The notes beneath the pieces are model-generated. The model was not told the origin of the DNA. It searched no databases and saw nothing but the letters and a program-made list of their open reading frames with translations. Positions 1 to 7,391 of a stretch of DNA of 9,958 nucleotides are shown piece by piece. The DNA is from Alphaproteobacteria bacterium. GTDB taxonomy: Bacteria; Pseudomonadota; Alphaproteobacteria; UBA2136; UBA6156. Both the position numbers and the translations under genes were made by a program. Positions within the stretch are counted from its first letter, which is position 1. Each line of letters opens with the position of its first letter. The stretch covers positions 1 through 9,958 of the forward strand of contig JAIXXE010000159.1 of assembly GCA_027490875.1 (NCBI GenBank), read 5' to 3'.

Positions 1-1421
1 AGCGTAAGGCTCGGCACGCGGTACCACGCTGCCGTACAAACATTCTGCCAGGCGGCGGCGTTAGGTTGCAGCGTCTCGCGGTAGGCGGATTTAGGGATAT
101 TCGCCAGCGGTGGCACCACCAGCGGCTGTTGGGCCAAAGCCGCCTGTTGCAGCATAGCTTCCCGCGCGGCGTAGGCCTGCTGCAGCGGTGCTACGCGGCG
201 GGTGTCGTTCACGGCCCTCACCCACGTGGGGCTGGCCACAATCACCACCGCCAGTGCCAGCAGCACATACCTATGATAGCGCCACCAGCGGGGCGGCACA
301 CCATAGCGGGCCACTACCCAGCCAACGATGAGCATCAGGCCCCACACCAACCAGAACTGAAGAACATTCTCGGCCCGTGGTGGCAGGCTTTCGCCATTGG
401 CTATTAATCCAAGGGTTGGCGAAAGCCCCACCAGACCCACCAGACCCACACCCAGCCATGCCGCCAACGGCCATAGCCCTGCCGGCAAAGTAGGTCGCAC
501 CCGTTGCACCAGCACCGCCCATGCCGCCAACCACACCAGCAGCGCGACGTTCAGTTGGGCCAGTATCCAGCCCAAACCAATCGGCAGCCCACCAGCTAAC
601 GCCACCAGCAGGGGTTGGCCTGCCCCGCTGACGGCTATCCGTACCGCATTGCCCGGGGCCAGAAAGGTTACCAAGACGCCCGCACCCATCAGGGCGACCA
701 TCAGCCCAGCCCCCAGCAGAGCCACCCGTGGCAGGCGCCACCACCAACCATAGGCCAGCGCCAGCAGGCTTAAAATCAGCGCAAGGGCCGCCGAGAGTTC
801 GTGCATGCTGGTCAACGCCAACCCGGTACAGGCACAGGCCCCCCATGCCACATAGCGCACCGGCCCACGGCACACCACCAGCGCCAACAACGCGCCCATA
901 AAGCCTAGTTGCAGGGGCAGAATCGCCGTGTAGGCCGCATTGGCACTGTACCAGTAAAAGGCATCCACGGGGCTGGGCAGATGCCATGACCACCACGCCA
1001 GCAGCAGCAGGCCCGCAATCACCCCCGCCTGCCACCGGCCCAGCAGCTGGCGGCAAGCAAGTATCAGGCTGGTGGCCAACAGCGCCAGCAGCAACGCATT
1101 ACCAACCTGCAAGGCCGTGTTAAAAGGTAGCAGGTTCAGCACGGCCGCCAATCCCGGCAGCCCTATGAGCAGATGGGATAGCACCCGCCCACTCCAGTTA
1201 TAATAGGTATAGTGGCCAAGCTCCAGGAAGCTCATGGCATGGAAGTGCCGCGCCACGCAGGTATCATCGGCCTGCGGCAGGCTGGCCCCCAACAACCAAA
1301 GCAGGGGGGCAATCGCCAGCACCCATGCCACCCCAAGCGCCAGCGCAGGCCAATACCACGCCACCATCGGCAAGCGTAGGGCGCGGGCCCTATCCATAAG
1401 CTGAAGCAGGCGGGTGCGCAT
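1..1421 (-). CDS. DUF6056-like polytopic membrane protein, partial (3' end beyond window)
   Basis: An open frame runs from ATG at 1421 to the left edge, giving 473 residues without a stop. The protein is very hydrophobic with about ten likely membrane spans, the first at roughly residues 23-45, then about 81-98, 103-122, 131-148, 163-183 and onward to about 385-397. After the first span comes an acidic pair DD (52-53) and then WSGR (76-79). Later come HE (207-208), APGNAVR (255-261), PPRAEN (347-352) and a soluble tail ending near WQNVCTAAWY (458-467). This order of landmarks matches DUF6056 proteins, which have the shape of GT-C membrane glycosyltransferases. Their substrate is unknown to me, so a role in cell-surface glycan transfer is inference. 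The length suggests it ends just outside the window. No good ribosome site precedes the ATG; an in-frame TTG lies upstream. The gene is divergent from the methyltransferase at 1530. Confidence 0.78.
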   Translation of the reverse strand, partial: MRTRLLQLMDRARALRLPMVAWYWPALALGVAWVLAIAPLLWLLGASLPQADDTCVARHFHAMSFLELGHYTYYNWSGRVLSHLLIGLPGLAAVLNLLPFNTALQVGNALLLALLATSLILACRQLLGRWQAGVIAGLLLLAWWSWHLPSPVDAFYWYSANAAYTAILPLQLGFMGALLALVVCRGPVRYVAWGACACTGLALTSMHELSAALALILSLLALAYGWWWRLPRVALLGAGLMVALMGAGVLVTFLAPGNAVRIAVSGAGQPLLVALAGGLPIGLGWILAQLNVALLVWLAAWAVLVQRVRPTLPAGLWPLAAWLGVGLVGLVGLSPTLGLIANGESLPPRAENVLQFWLVWGLMLIVGWVVARYGVPPRWWRYHRYVLLALAVVIVASPTWVRAVNDTRRVAPLQQAYAAREAMLQQAALAQQPLVVPPLANIPKSAYRETLQPNAAAWQNVCTAAWYRVPSLT

Positions 1422-1473
1422 TGCGGCAACTTTAGGGGCGCAGAGCAATGCCGTCAAGCGCGGCAGCGCCAGC

Positions 1474-1502
1474 TTGCGAGGCCACAAGCCCCCTGCTATA
1501 GA
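1474..1502 (+). promoter_or_regulatory. putative sigma-70-type promoter for the methyltransferase gene
   Basis: TTGCGA (1474-1479) and TATAGA (1497-1502) are separated by 17 bases, each matching 4 of 6 consensus positions. The predicted transcription start falls around 1509, leaving a leader of about 20 bases before the ATG at 1530. This is a pattern match only. Confidence 0.4.
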
Positions 1503-1529
1503 TAGCCAGCCAAAAAGAAAGCGCCACCT

Positions 1530-2312
1530 ATGCCTGCCACCCCAGCCCCCCAACCCATGTTATTGCCCCGCAGCGCCGCCCGCTACATCACCCTGCAGCG
1601 CCTGGAAACCCAAAGCATTGGGAAAAATATTCACTACACCACGCTCGGCCAGATCGCTTACAAGGTTTATGAAAAAATCCCCTTTGCCAAACAGGCCTTT
1701 CAGTTCTATTCCAGCACGCTGGAACCCCAACTTCGCGCGGGCAGCATTCTGCATAACTACGCCAGTATCATGGAAGCCGAAGCCGCCAACATCATCCCGC
1801 AATTGCCCAAAACGTGCGGCCACATGTTAGGGATTGGCGCAGGTGTTGCCGGTCTCGAAGTCGCGTTGGCACGGCACTATCAGGTACAGGGTACGCCCAT
1901 CTCCCACATCACGCTGCTGGATAAGACTGGGCTCGACCGCCAAATCCATTTTGGCTTCCATCAGCAGGCGTCGGTCTACAACAGCCTCGCCGTTGGCAAG
2001 GAAGCTCTTACCAGCAACGGAGTCCCTGCCAGTAACGTCACGCTGGTAGAGGCCGACGATGCCGCAACATGGGCCAAGCAACACCAAGGACAAGTGGATG
2101 TGGTGACCTCGCTCATCGCGTGGGGCTTCCACTTCCCTGTGCCGACCTATCTGGCGATGGTGCAAAAAATTCTAAGCCCCAAAGGCTGCCTGATTATCGA
2201 CGTCCGTAAGGAAACACCAGGAAGGCAAGAACTGGAAGGCGCCTTCAAACAGGTTCGGTGCATCCTCGATGACGCCAAGTTCGAGCGTCTGCTCTGCACC
2301 GGTGTGAAGTAA
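1530..2312 (+). CDS. SAM-dependent methyltransferase, class I-like
   Basis: This 260-residue soluble protein most likely transfers a methyl group from S-adenosylmethionine; the acceptor cannot be read from the sequence. The glycine-rich SAM loop is GIGAGVAGLE (101-110), followed by an acidic residue at the end of the next strand (LLDKT, D131). The segment VEADD (173-177) fits the adenine-binding acidic motif. QVDVVTSLIAWGFH (188-201) and GCLIIDVRKET (219-229) fit the later core strands. Residues 1-95 form an extra, mostly helical N-terminal region without a motif I recognise. The start at 1530 has only a weak purine-rich ribosome site (AAAGAAAG, 1514-1521); ATG at 1557 is an alternative. The gene stands alone, divergent from the membrane protein on its left and convergent with ftsK. 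A surface-glycan or small-molecule methyltransferase is possible given the neighbour, but unproven. Confidence 0.75.
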   Translation: MPATPAPQPMLLPRSAARYITLQRLETQSIGKNIHYTTLGQIAYKVYEKIPFAKQAFQFYSSTLEPQLRAGSILHNYASIMEAEAANIIPQLPKTCGHMLGIGAGVAGLEVALARHYQVQGTPISHITLLDKTGLDRQIHFGFHQQASVYNSLAVGKEALTSNGVPASNVTLVEADDAATWAKQHQGQVDVVTSLIAWGFHFPVPTYLAMVQKILSPKGCLIIDVRKETPGRQELEGAFKQVRCILDDAKFERLLCTGVK

Positions 2313-2331
2313 AGGGAGCGTCTCACCAAAT

Positions 2332-2355
2332 CGCCCTTCTCGGGCGGCTTTTTTT
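2332..2355 (+). terminator. intrinsic terminator after the methyltransferase gene
   Basis: Stem CGCCC (2332-2336) pairs with GGGCG (2342-2346) around a 5-base loop, followed after GC by seven T residues (2349-2355). It sits 20 bases past the stop codon. On the minus strand it lacks a good U tract, so it mainly serves the plus-strand gene. Confidence 0.85.
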
Positions 2356-2368
2356 ATGTCTATCTACG

Positions 2369-4684
2369 TTAGCGCTTGCCAATAATTTCCCGCTTGCCCA
2401 CATGGTTGGCGGCGGAAATGAGGCCCTCGCCTTCCATCTGGTCAATCAGGTCGGCTGCGCGGTTGTAGCCGATTTTCAGCACCCGTTGCAGGTAGCTGGT
2501 GCTGGCCTTGTTCTCCCGCAGCACCACTTCTACGGCTTGCTTGTACAGGCCTTCGCCTTCTTCGCCGTCGTCGCCATCGGCATTGCTTTGGGCGGCCTTG
2601 GCTTCCTTGCTGCCCGGCACCACGGCCGCACCCGCTTTAAACACGTCATCCACATAATGGGGGTCGCTTTGGGCTTTGCAGTGGTCGGCCACAATCGTGC
2701 ATTCATCTTCGCCCACAAACGCGCCGTGCATGCGCACCAAGGCATTGCTGCCGTTTAACAGCAGCAGCATATCACCCTTGCCCAGCAGGGCCTCGGCCCC
2801 CATGCTATCCAGCACGGTGCGGCTGTCGATTTTACTGGCCACACTAAAGCTCATGCGGGTGGGGATGTTCGCCTTAATCAAGCCCGTGACCACATCCACA
2901 CTCGGCCGCTGGGTGGCGACCAGCAGGTGAATGCCGCTGGCCCGCGCCATTTGGGTTAAGCGCGCAATGCTGAACTCTACAGCCTTGCCCGCCACCATCA
3001 TCAGGTCGGCCAGTTCGTCAATCACCACCACAATATAGGGTAGTTTTTTGGTCGCCAGCGGCTGTTCTTCGTACTTGGCTTGGCCGGTGTTGAGGTCAAA
3101 CCCCACCTGCACCAACTTGGTAGGGACCTTCCCCTCCGCTTCCAGCTGCACAAACTTTTCGTTAAAGTTTTGCAGGTTTTTAACACCCAGTTCGCTCATC
3201 AGGCGGTAGCGATTTTCCATTTCCTTCACCACCCAGTTAAGCGCGGCGGCGGCTTTGTTGGGGTCGGTCACCACGGGGGTGAGCAGGTGCGGAATATCGT
3301 TGTAGATGCTCAGTTCCAGCATTTTGGGGTCGACCAACAACAACCGCAGGTCTTCCGGCCCCATACGGTAAAGTAGCGAGAGAATAAAGGCGTTGATGGC
3401 CACTGATTTCCCGCTGCCCGTCGTCCCCGCAATCAGCGCATGGGGCATTTTGGCAAGGTCGGCATACTGGGGCTGGCCGGTGGTATCCACGCCCAGCGCC
3501 ACCACCAGGCCGCCCGTGTGGTTTTCAAACGCATCGGTGTCGAGCAGCTCGCGCAGGCCCAGAAATTGGCGCTGGAGGTTAGGGACTTCGATCCCCAGCA
3601 CCGTCTTGCCAGGGATGGTCGCAATCCGGATGGAAAGGGCACTCATGGCCCGGGCCAAGTCTTCCTGCAGATTCACAATCTGGGAGGTCTTCACCCCCGC
3701 CGCTGGTTCCAACTCGTAGATGGTAATCACCGGGCCGGGGCGGATGTTGGTAACAGCCCCAACAATGCCAAAGTTTTTAAGTTCAGCCTCAATCCGCCGG
3801 GCATTCTGCTGCAAGGCTTCGGGGCTTTCTTGCTGCGTTTTGGCCTTGGGTTCTTTTAACAAATCCAGCGGCGGCAGAACGTAATCACCGTTCATCACCA
3901 ACGGCAGGGCCTGTTGCTCGGTGCGCTTGCGGGGGGCGGGGGTGGTATCCACTGCCTCAACAACGGCCCGTGGTCGTGGCGGCACGGGGTGGGCCAGCGG
4001 CAGTTCAAACTGGGCAGGCACAGTGGCCCATAGCCGGTTGCCCCAACGCCAGAGTACCGTCCCCATCACCAACGCCACCTTACTGCACCAAATGCTGAAG
4101 GCCTTAATCTCGGCCAGAGTCCATCCCGTAAACCACAGCAACGCCAGCACCATGGCAGCAACCGCCAACATAATGCCGCCAATTTTTCCTAAAAACGGCA
4201 GCACGACACTCGCAGCCAGTTTACCCAGCAGGCCCCCGTTCCCCACCCCTTCGCCCGCTGGCAGCGGCCAGTTGGGCAACGGTTCGGCCACAAATAACAG
4301 CAACGACATCGAAAGCAGCAGCAACGGAATGGTCATCACCTGCAGGCTAAAGCTAGGCCCTTCGCGGTGCATGAGGGCATTGGCAGCATGAAAGCCCAAC
4401 CAAAACACCCAGCCAAATGCGCCCAGGCCAAACAGCATAATCAGCATATCGGCCATGTAGGCCCCTGCCCGCCCGCCGCTGTTGGCCACCACCATGCTGG
4501 CCGCTGCGTTGTTAAACGAGGGGTCGGCTGGGGCATAGGTAAACAGCGCCAGCAGCAGCCACGCGGCCGCCACGGCCAACAGCACACCCCAGCCTTCGCG
4601 TAGGCGGTCGGTCAGTAACTCCACGGTGCCACCGCGCCGGGTGGCTTGGCGTGACGATGGACGCTGACGGGCGCGGGCAGGCAT
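2369..4684 (-). CDS. ftsK: DNA translocase FtsK
   Basis: FtsK couples cell division to chromosome segregation: it anchors at the septum and pumps DNA with a hexameric ATPase, activating XerCD recombination at dif. The 771-residue protein is complete. It has an N-terminal membrane region with four likely spans (about 32-51, 77-101, 117-133, 158-187) and a short linker (about 190-285). The motor domain follows, with Walker A AGTTGSGKS (419-427), Walker B IVVVIDELAD (551-560) and the conserved VATQRPSVDVVTG (589-601). The C-terminal winged-helix gamma domain (about 712-771) contains IGYNRAADLIDQMEGEGL, the DNA-recognition helix region that reads polar KOPS-type motifs. The linker is far shorter than the ~600-residue one of E. 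coli FtsK. The start at 4684 is fixed by an in-frame TAG just upstream. GGAGG (4698-4702) lies 13 bases away, a rather long spacing. The gene is divergent from the phosphohexomutase and stands alone. Confidence 0.97.
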   Translation of the reverse strand: MPARARQRPSSRQATRRGGTVELLTDRLREGWGVLLAVAAAWLLLALFTYAPADPSFNNAAASMVVANSGGRAGAYMADMLIMLFGLGAFGWVFWLGFHAANALMHREGPSFSLQVMTIPLLLLSMSLLLFVAEPLPNWPLPAGEGVGNGGLLGKLAASVVLPFLGKIGGIMLAVAAMVLALLWFTGWTLAEIKAFSIWCSKVALVMGTVLWRWGNRLWATVPAQFELPLAHPVPPRPRAVVEAVDTTPAPRKRTEQQALPLVMNGDYVLPPLDLLKEPKAKTQQESPEALQQNARRIEAELKNFGIVGAVTNIRPGPVITIYELEPAAGVKTSQIVNLQEDLARAMSALSIRIATIPGKTVLGIEVPNLQRQFLGLRELLDTDAFENHTGGLVVALGVDTTGQPQYADLAKMPHALIAGTTGSGKSVAINAFILSLLYRMGPEDLRLLLVDPKMLELSIYNDIPHLLTPVVTDPNKAAAALNWVVKEMENRYRLMSELGVKNLQNFNEKFVQLEAEGKVPTKLVQVGFDLNTGQAKYEEQPLATKKLPYIVVVIDELADLMMVAGKAVEFSIARLTQMARASGIHLLVATQRPSVDVVTGLIKANIPTRMSFSVASKIDSRTVLDSMGAEALLGKGDMLLLLNGSNALVRMHGAFVGEDECTIVADHCKAQSDPHYVDDVFKAGAAVVPGSKEAKAAQSNADGDDGEEGEGLYKQAVEVVLRENKASTSYLQRVLKIGYNRAADLIDQMEGEGLISAANHVGKREIIGKR

Positions 4685-4805
4685 AGAAGTTTTCTAACCT
4701 CCAGCGCGGCAAAACGCCACGCCCTGTGCATACTTTTACGCGGTTTGTGGCGATTAAAGCACACGCCCCCCTTGCTGCATGGGCCATTCAAGGCTAGGAA
4801 CGGCC
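4685..4805. other. divergent intergenic region between ftsK and the phosphohexomutase gene
   Basis: These 121 bases must hold both promoters of the divergent pair. I see the ftsK ribosome site (GGAGG on the minus strand, 4698-4702) and AGGAA (4796-4800) for the plus-strand gene. I could not identify a convincing -35/-10 pair on either strand. Confidence 0.5.
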
Positions 4806-6221
4806 ATGACCCAGACCTCCGCCCGCCTGCCCTGCTTCAAGGCCTACGACATCCGTGGCCGCCAACCCGAAGACCTTAACCCCACACTGGCCTATCACCT
4901 TGGGGCCGCCTTGGCCGAGGTGCTGCCCCACGCCAAAACGGCTGTATTGGGGATGGACAGCCGCGCCACCAGCCCAACCCTGCTGCGCGCCTTTGCCGCG
5001 GGCATGGCCACGCGCGGCGTTGCCTGCCAATCCTTAGGCCTGTGCGGCACCGAAGAGGTGTACCACGCCGCCGGCAGTGGCGCGGCTGATGTTGGCATTA
5101 TGGTAACGGCCAGCCACAACCCGATTGAGTACAACGGCTTTAAGGTGGCCAAACGCGGCGGCGAACCGATGGACCTTGCGACCGAGTTTGCCCAGTGGGA
5201 GCAGCTCACGCTCGCGCGGCACAACCAGCCTGACCTGACCGACGTGCCCAGCAGCTTCCCCGAAGTCCCCACCCTTGCCCTGCGCCCCGCCTATGTGGCC
5301 CATCTGTTAGGGTTGATTGACCCCAGCGCCATTCCCGCGCAGAAGATTGTCATCAACGCAGGCAACGGGGCGGCTGGCCCCACCGCCGATGCCCTGCTGG
5401 CCCACCTGCCGCAGCTGGAGGTTGTGCGCGTGCACCACACACCCGATGGCACCTTCCCCAACGGCATCCCCAACCCGCTGTTGATAGAAAACCGCGCCGC
5501 AACTGCCGAGGCCGTCAAGCAATCGGGCGCCGCCTTAGGGGTGGCGTGGGATGGCGACTTTGACCGTTGCTTTTTCTATGACGGCGACGGTAATTTTATC
5601 AGCAGCTACTATATCACCACCTTTATGGCCGAGGCCGTATTGGCCCGCCACCCCGGCGCGGCGATTGTGCTAGACCCACGCCTTTACTGGGCTACTCAAG
5701 CAGCCATTGCGCGCGCGGGTGGTAGCGGCCATTTTGCCCGGGTTGGCCATGGCTTCATCAAGCCCAAAATGCGTGCGTTGGGCAGCCCCTTTGCCGGAGA
5801 AGTTGCCAGCCACTTCTACTTCCGTGAATTCTTTACCTGCGACAGCGGCATGTTGCCCATGCTGTTGCTGCTGGAGTTTTTAGGCAAGCGCGGCCAAAGC
5901 CTAGGTCAAGCTGTGGCCGAACTGCAGCAAAACTTCCCCGCGGGTGAAGAATTAAACTTCCGCACCCCCACCCCCGCCAAGGAGTTTCTGGCCGCACTGG
6001 AAGCCCAGCTGTTGCCACTGGCACCGGTGCACGAGCGCATCGATGGCCTGAGCCTCACCCACGAGGCAGCCGGTTGGCGCGCCAACATCCGCGCCAGCAG
6101 CAACGAGCCTCTGCTGCGCCTGAACGTGGAAGCACGGGCCACGGCCACGCTGGCACAGGCCGAAGCCATACTGGTGGGCCTCATTGTTGCGGCTGGGGCT
6201 GTTTCTGCCAACGGGCACTAA
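4806..6221 (+). CDS. manB: phosphomannomutase/phosphoglucomutase (alpha-D-phosphohexomutase)
   Basis: The enzyme interconverts hexose 6- and 1-phosphates, here most likely mannose (possibly also glucose), supplying GDP-mannose or UDP-glucose precursors for surface polysaccharides in the cytoplasm. All four signature loops of the superfamily are present: the phosphoserine loop TASHNP (101-106, Ser103), the metal loop DGDFDR (249-254), the sugar-recognition loop GEVASHFYF (331-339), and the phosphate-binding RASSNEPLLR (429-438). The N-terminus FKAYDIRG (11-18) is typical. GTEEVYHAA before the serine loop and the CDSGM after the sugar loop resemble the CpsG/ManB branch. The 471-residue length fits. 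I chose ATG 4806 because AGGAA (4796-4800) lies 5 bases upstream; an in-frame ATG at 4779 lacks a ribosome site. The sugar loop reads V-A-S where M-S-A or M-S-G is usual. The symbol is by family; substrate preference is not proven. Confidence 0.92.
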   Translation: MTQTSARLPCFKAYDIRGRQPEDLNPTLAYHLGAALAEVLPHAKTAVLGMDSRATSPTLLRAFAAGMATRGVACQSLGLCGTEEVYHAAGSGAADVGIMVTASHNPIEYNGFKVAKRGGEPMDLATEFAQWEQLTLARHNQPDLTDVPSSFPEVPTLALRPAYVAHLLGLIDPSAIPAQKIVINAGNGAAGPTADALLAHLPQLEVVRVHHTPDGTFPNGIPNPLLIENRAATAEAVKQSGAALGVAWDGDFDRCFFYDGDGNFISSYYITTFMAEAVLARHPGAAIVLDPRLYWATQAAIARAGGSGHFARVGHGFIKPKMRALGSPFAGEVASHFYFREFFTCDSGMLPMLLLLEFLGKRGQSLGQAVAELQQNFPAGEELNFRTPTPAKEFLAALEAQLLPLAPVHERIDGLSLTHEAAGWRANIRASSNEPLLRLNVEARATATLAQAEAILVGLIVAAGAVSANGH

Positions 6222-6261
6222 GCTGGCGGCTTGTATTGTTGGGTTCGTTTGGTTAGGAAGG

Positions 6262-6283
6262 GTTTCAGACACATCACTGAAAC
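6262..6283 (+). other. stem-loop between the phosphohexomutase and patatin genes
   Basis: GTTTCAG (6262-6268) pairs perfectly with CTGAAAC (6277-6283) around an 8-base loop. The following bases are only weakly T-rich (GTTTCTA), so it is a poor intrinsic terminator and the two genes may still be co-transcribed. Confidence 0.4.
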
Positions 6284-6289
6284 GTTTCT
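6278..6289. promoter_or_regulatory. palindrome resembling a LacI/GalR-family operator
   Basis: TGAAACGTTTCT contains the perfect 10-base palindrome GAAACGTTTC (6279-6288) with the central CG common in LacI/GalR-family operators. It lies 13 bases before the patatin start codon and overlaps the right arm of the stem-loop at 6262-6283. No regulator gene is visible in the window, so operator function is inference. Confidence 0.3.
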
Positions 6290-6301
6290 AGGGGGTCACC
6301 A

Positions 6302-7264
6302 ATGCACCAAGTCCTCGAACTACTGCGGAACCGTTTGGCGGGCAAGCCCGACTCTGCCCGCTTGGCCATTGTGGCCTGTGGGGGCGGCCAGCGCTGGGTC
6401 ATTACGGCTGGGATTTTAACGCTGTTCCAACAGCTGGGCATCCCTGCCGACATCTATGGCGGCACCAGCGGGGGCGGCTTGGCTACGTTGTTCTATGCCG
6501 ATGGCGGCGACCCCAACCGCGCGATGGTACTGCGGTGCCTGACGCGCAAAGGGTTTGCGCGGGATGGCAAGGATGTCTTCATTCAAAAACGTCGGCTGTT
6601 GCAAGGCAGGCCACCGATGGATTTGGAGGGCCTGATTCATCAAGCCTTCACCATCCATCAGCCCTTGCTGTGGGAAAATTTGGCGCGCAGCGACAAGCCC
6701 ATTTTCCTCACTGCCACGGCGCGCGATGGCCGCAGCATCATTCAGCGGCTGGATGGCACCACGCCCGACTTTTGCAAAGCTGCGGCCATCAATACCAGCA
6801 GGCTGCCGCTGCTGGCACACAACCCAACCGACCAAACGGTGCTGTGGGATGGCACGTTAAGCAACGACGCCCCCGTGGCCGAAGCGCTGGCCTTGGGCGC
6901 CACCCACGTCTTGGTGATCGACCCACGCGGCCTGAATGAAACCGCAAAAGGCGGGCGGCCCTTGGCCGACCGCGTGTTGATGGAGCCCCAATTGCGGCAA
7001 CGGGCGCCCGACCTGTATCAGCTCTGGCTAAACCGGCGCAGCAACTACCGCGCGACGATGGCACACTACCAAGACGACGCGCGGGTGTACTGGTGCCAAC
7101 TGCCCGTGGTCAAGGTCAGCAACAACACCACCGCCGAGCACACGCTGCTGCAAGGCCTGCTGAATGGCCGCGCCCATGGCGCCGAGGTGCTGTTAGGCAT
7201 GAAGCAAGGGCCAGCCTACCCAACGGGCTGGCTGCCCGCGCTGCGCGAGCATCGGCTGGGGTAA
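6302..7264 (+). CDS. patatin-like phospholipase family protein
   Basis: The 320-residue protein is a likely serine acyl hydrolase acting on phospholipids or other acyl esters through a Ser-Asp dyad. The oxyanion-hole segment is CGGGQR (26-31), the nucleophile elbow is GGTSGGG (53-59) with Ser56, and the aspartate motif is WDGTLSNDAP (182-191) with Asp183. After GGG the usual basic-glycine step is replaced by QRWVITAG, and DGT stands in place of the more common DGG/DGA. There is no signal peptide and no clear membrane span, so it is probably cytosolic or peripheral. The C-terminal ~100 residues, including a basic stretch around 230-260, are typical of bacterial patatins in length but carry no motif I know. 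ATG 6302 is preceded by GGGGG (6291-6295). It follows the phosphohexomutase by 80 bases and has its own terminator. Its substrate is unknown. Confidence 0.85.
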   Translation: MHQVLELLRNRLAGKPDSARLAIVACGGGQRWVITAGILTLFQQLGIPADIYGGTSGGGLATLFYADGGDPNRAMVLRCLTRKGFARDGKDVFIQKRRLLQGRPPMDLEGLIHQAFTIHQPLLWENLARSDKPIFLTATARDGRSIIQRLDGTTPDFCKAAAINTSRLPLLAHNPTDQTVLWDGTLSNDAPVAEALALGATHVLVIDPRGLNETAKGGRPLADRVLMEPQLRQRAPDLYQLWLNRRSNYRATMAHYQDDARVYWCQLPVVKVSNNTTAEHTLLQGLLNGRAHGAEVLLGMKQGPAYPTGWLPALREHRLG

Positions 7265-7284
7265 GGTAACAACCACGAAAAAAC

Positions 7285-7317
7285 TGAAGGAGGCTCCGGC
7301 CTCCTTCAAGTGTTTTT
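7285..7317 (+). terminator. intrinsic terminator after the patatin gene
   Basis: TGAAGGAGGC (7285-7294) pairs perfectly with GCCTCCTTCA (7299-7308) around the tetraloop TCCG, followed by a T run at 7313-7317. A run of six A residues precedes it, so it could also act on the minus strand. Confidence 0.92.
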
Positions 7318-7320
7318 AAC

Positions 7321-7347
7321 AAAAAAATGCCCCCGGTGCAGCGGGGG
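7321..7347 (-). terminator. intrinsic terminator for the minus-strand 99-residue gene
   Basis: Read on the minus strand, CCCCCG (7347-7342) pairs with CGGGGG (7335-7330) around the loop CTGCAC and is followed by CA and then seven T residues (complement of the A tract 7321-7327). It lies about 45 bases past the stop codon at 7392, directly back-to-back with the plus-strand patatin terminator. Confidence 0.88.
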
Positions 7348-7364
7348 ACTTGTTCGTGGTTCAC

Positions 7365-7389
7365 CCACCCCCTCCTGCACGGGGGGTGG
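7365..7389. repeat. GC-rich stem-loop downstream of the orphan gene
   Basis: CCACCCCC (7365-7372) pairs perfectly with GGGGGTGG (7382-7389) around the 9-base loop TCCTGCACG. It has no T tract of its own. It begins three bases past the orphan gene's stop codon, where it could protect the 3' end of the transcript or extend the neighbouring terminator. Its loop is complementary to the loop of the hairpin at 7330-7347. Confidence 0.7.
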
Positions 7390-7391
7390 AG

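Noticed and set aside
271..1056. A 261-codon minus-strand frame rich in Gly, Ala and Trp
   Set aside because: It is an off-frame reading of the DUF6056-like gene, whose frame is open for all 473 codons and shows family landmarks; the alternative has a low-complexity composition typical of shadows in GC-rich DNA.
2313..2368. Possible small RNA between the methyltransferase gene and ftsK
   Set aside because: The 56-base gap is fully explained by the convergent 3' ends and one intrinsic terminator.
3440..3859. Plus-strand open frames within ftsK (up to 156 codons)
   Set aside because: They are antisense shadows of a complete, well-conserved ftsK coding region and have no ribosome sites.
4774..4800. 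TTGCTG/TAGGAA pair with 17-base spacing as a promoter for the phosphohexomutase
   Set aside because: The -10 box would coincide with the ribosome site 6 bases before the start codon, leaving no room for a leader.
4779..4805. Upstream ATG giving a 9-residue extension of the phosphohexomutase
   Set aside because: No ribosome site precedes it, while AGGAA is well placed for ATG 4806, which also gives the usual short N-terminus before FKAYDIRG.
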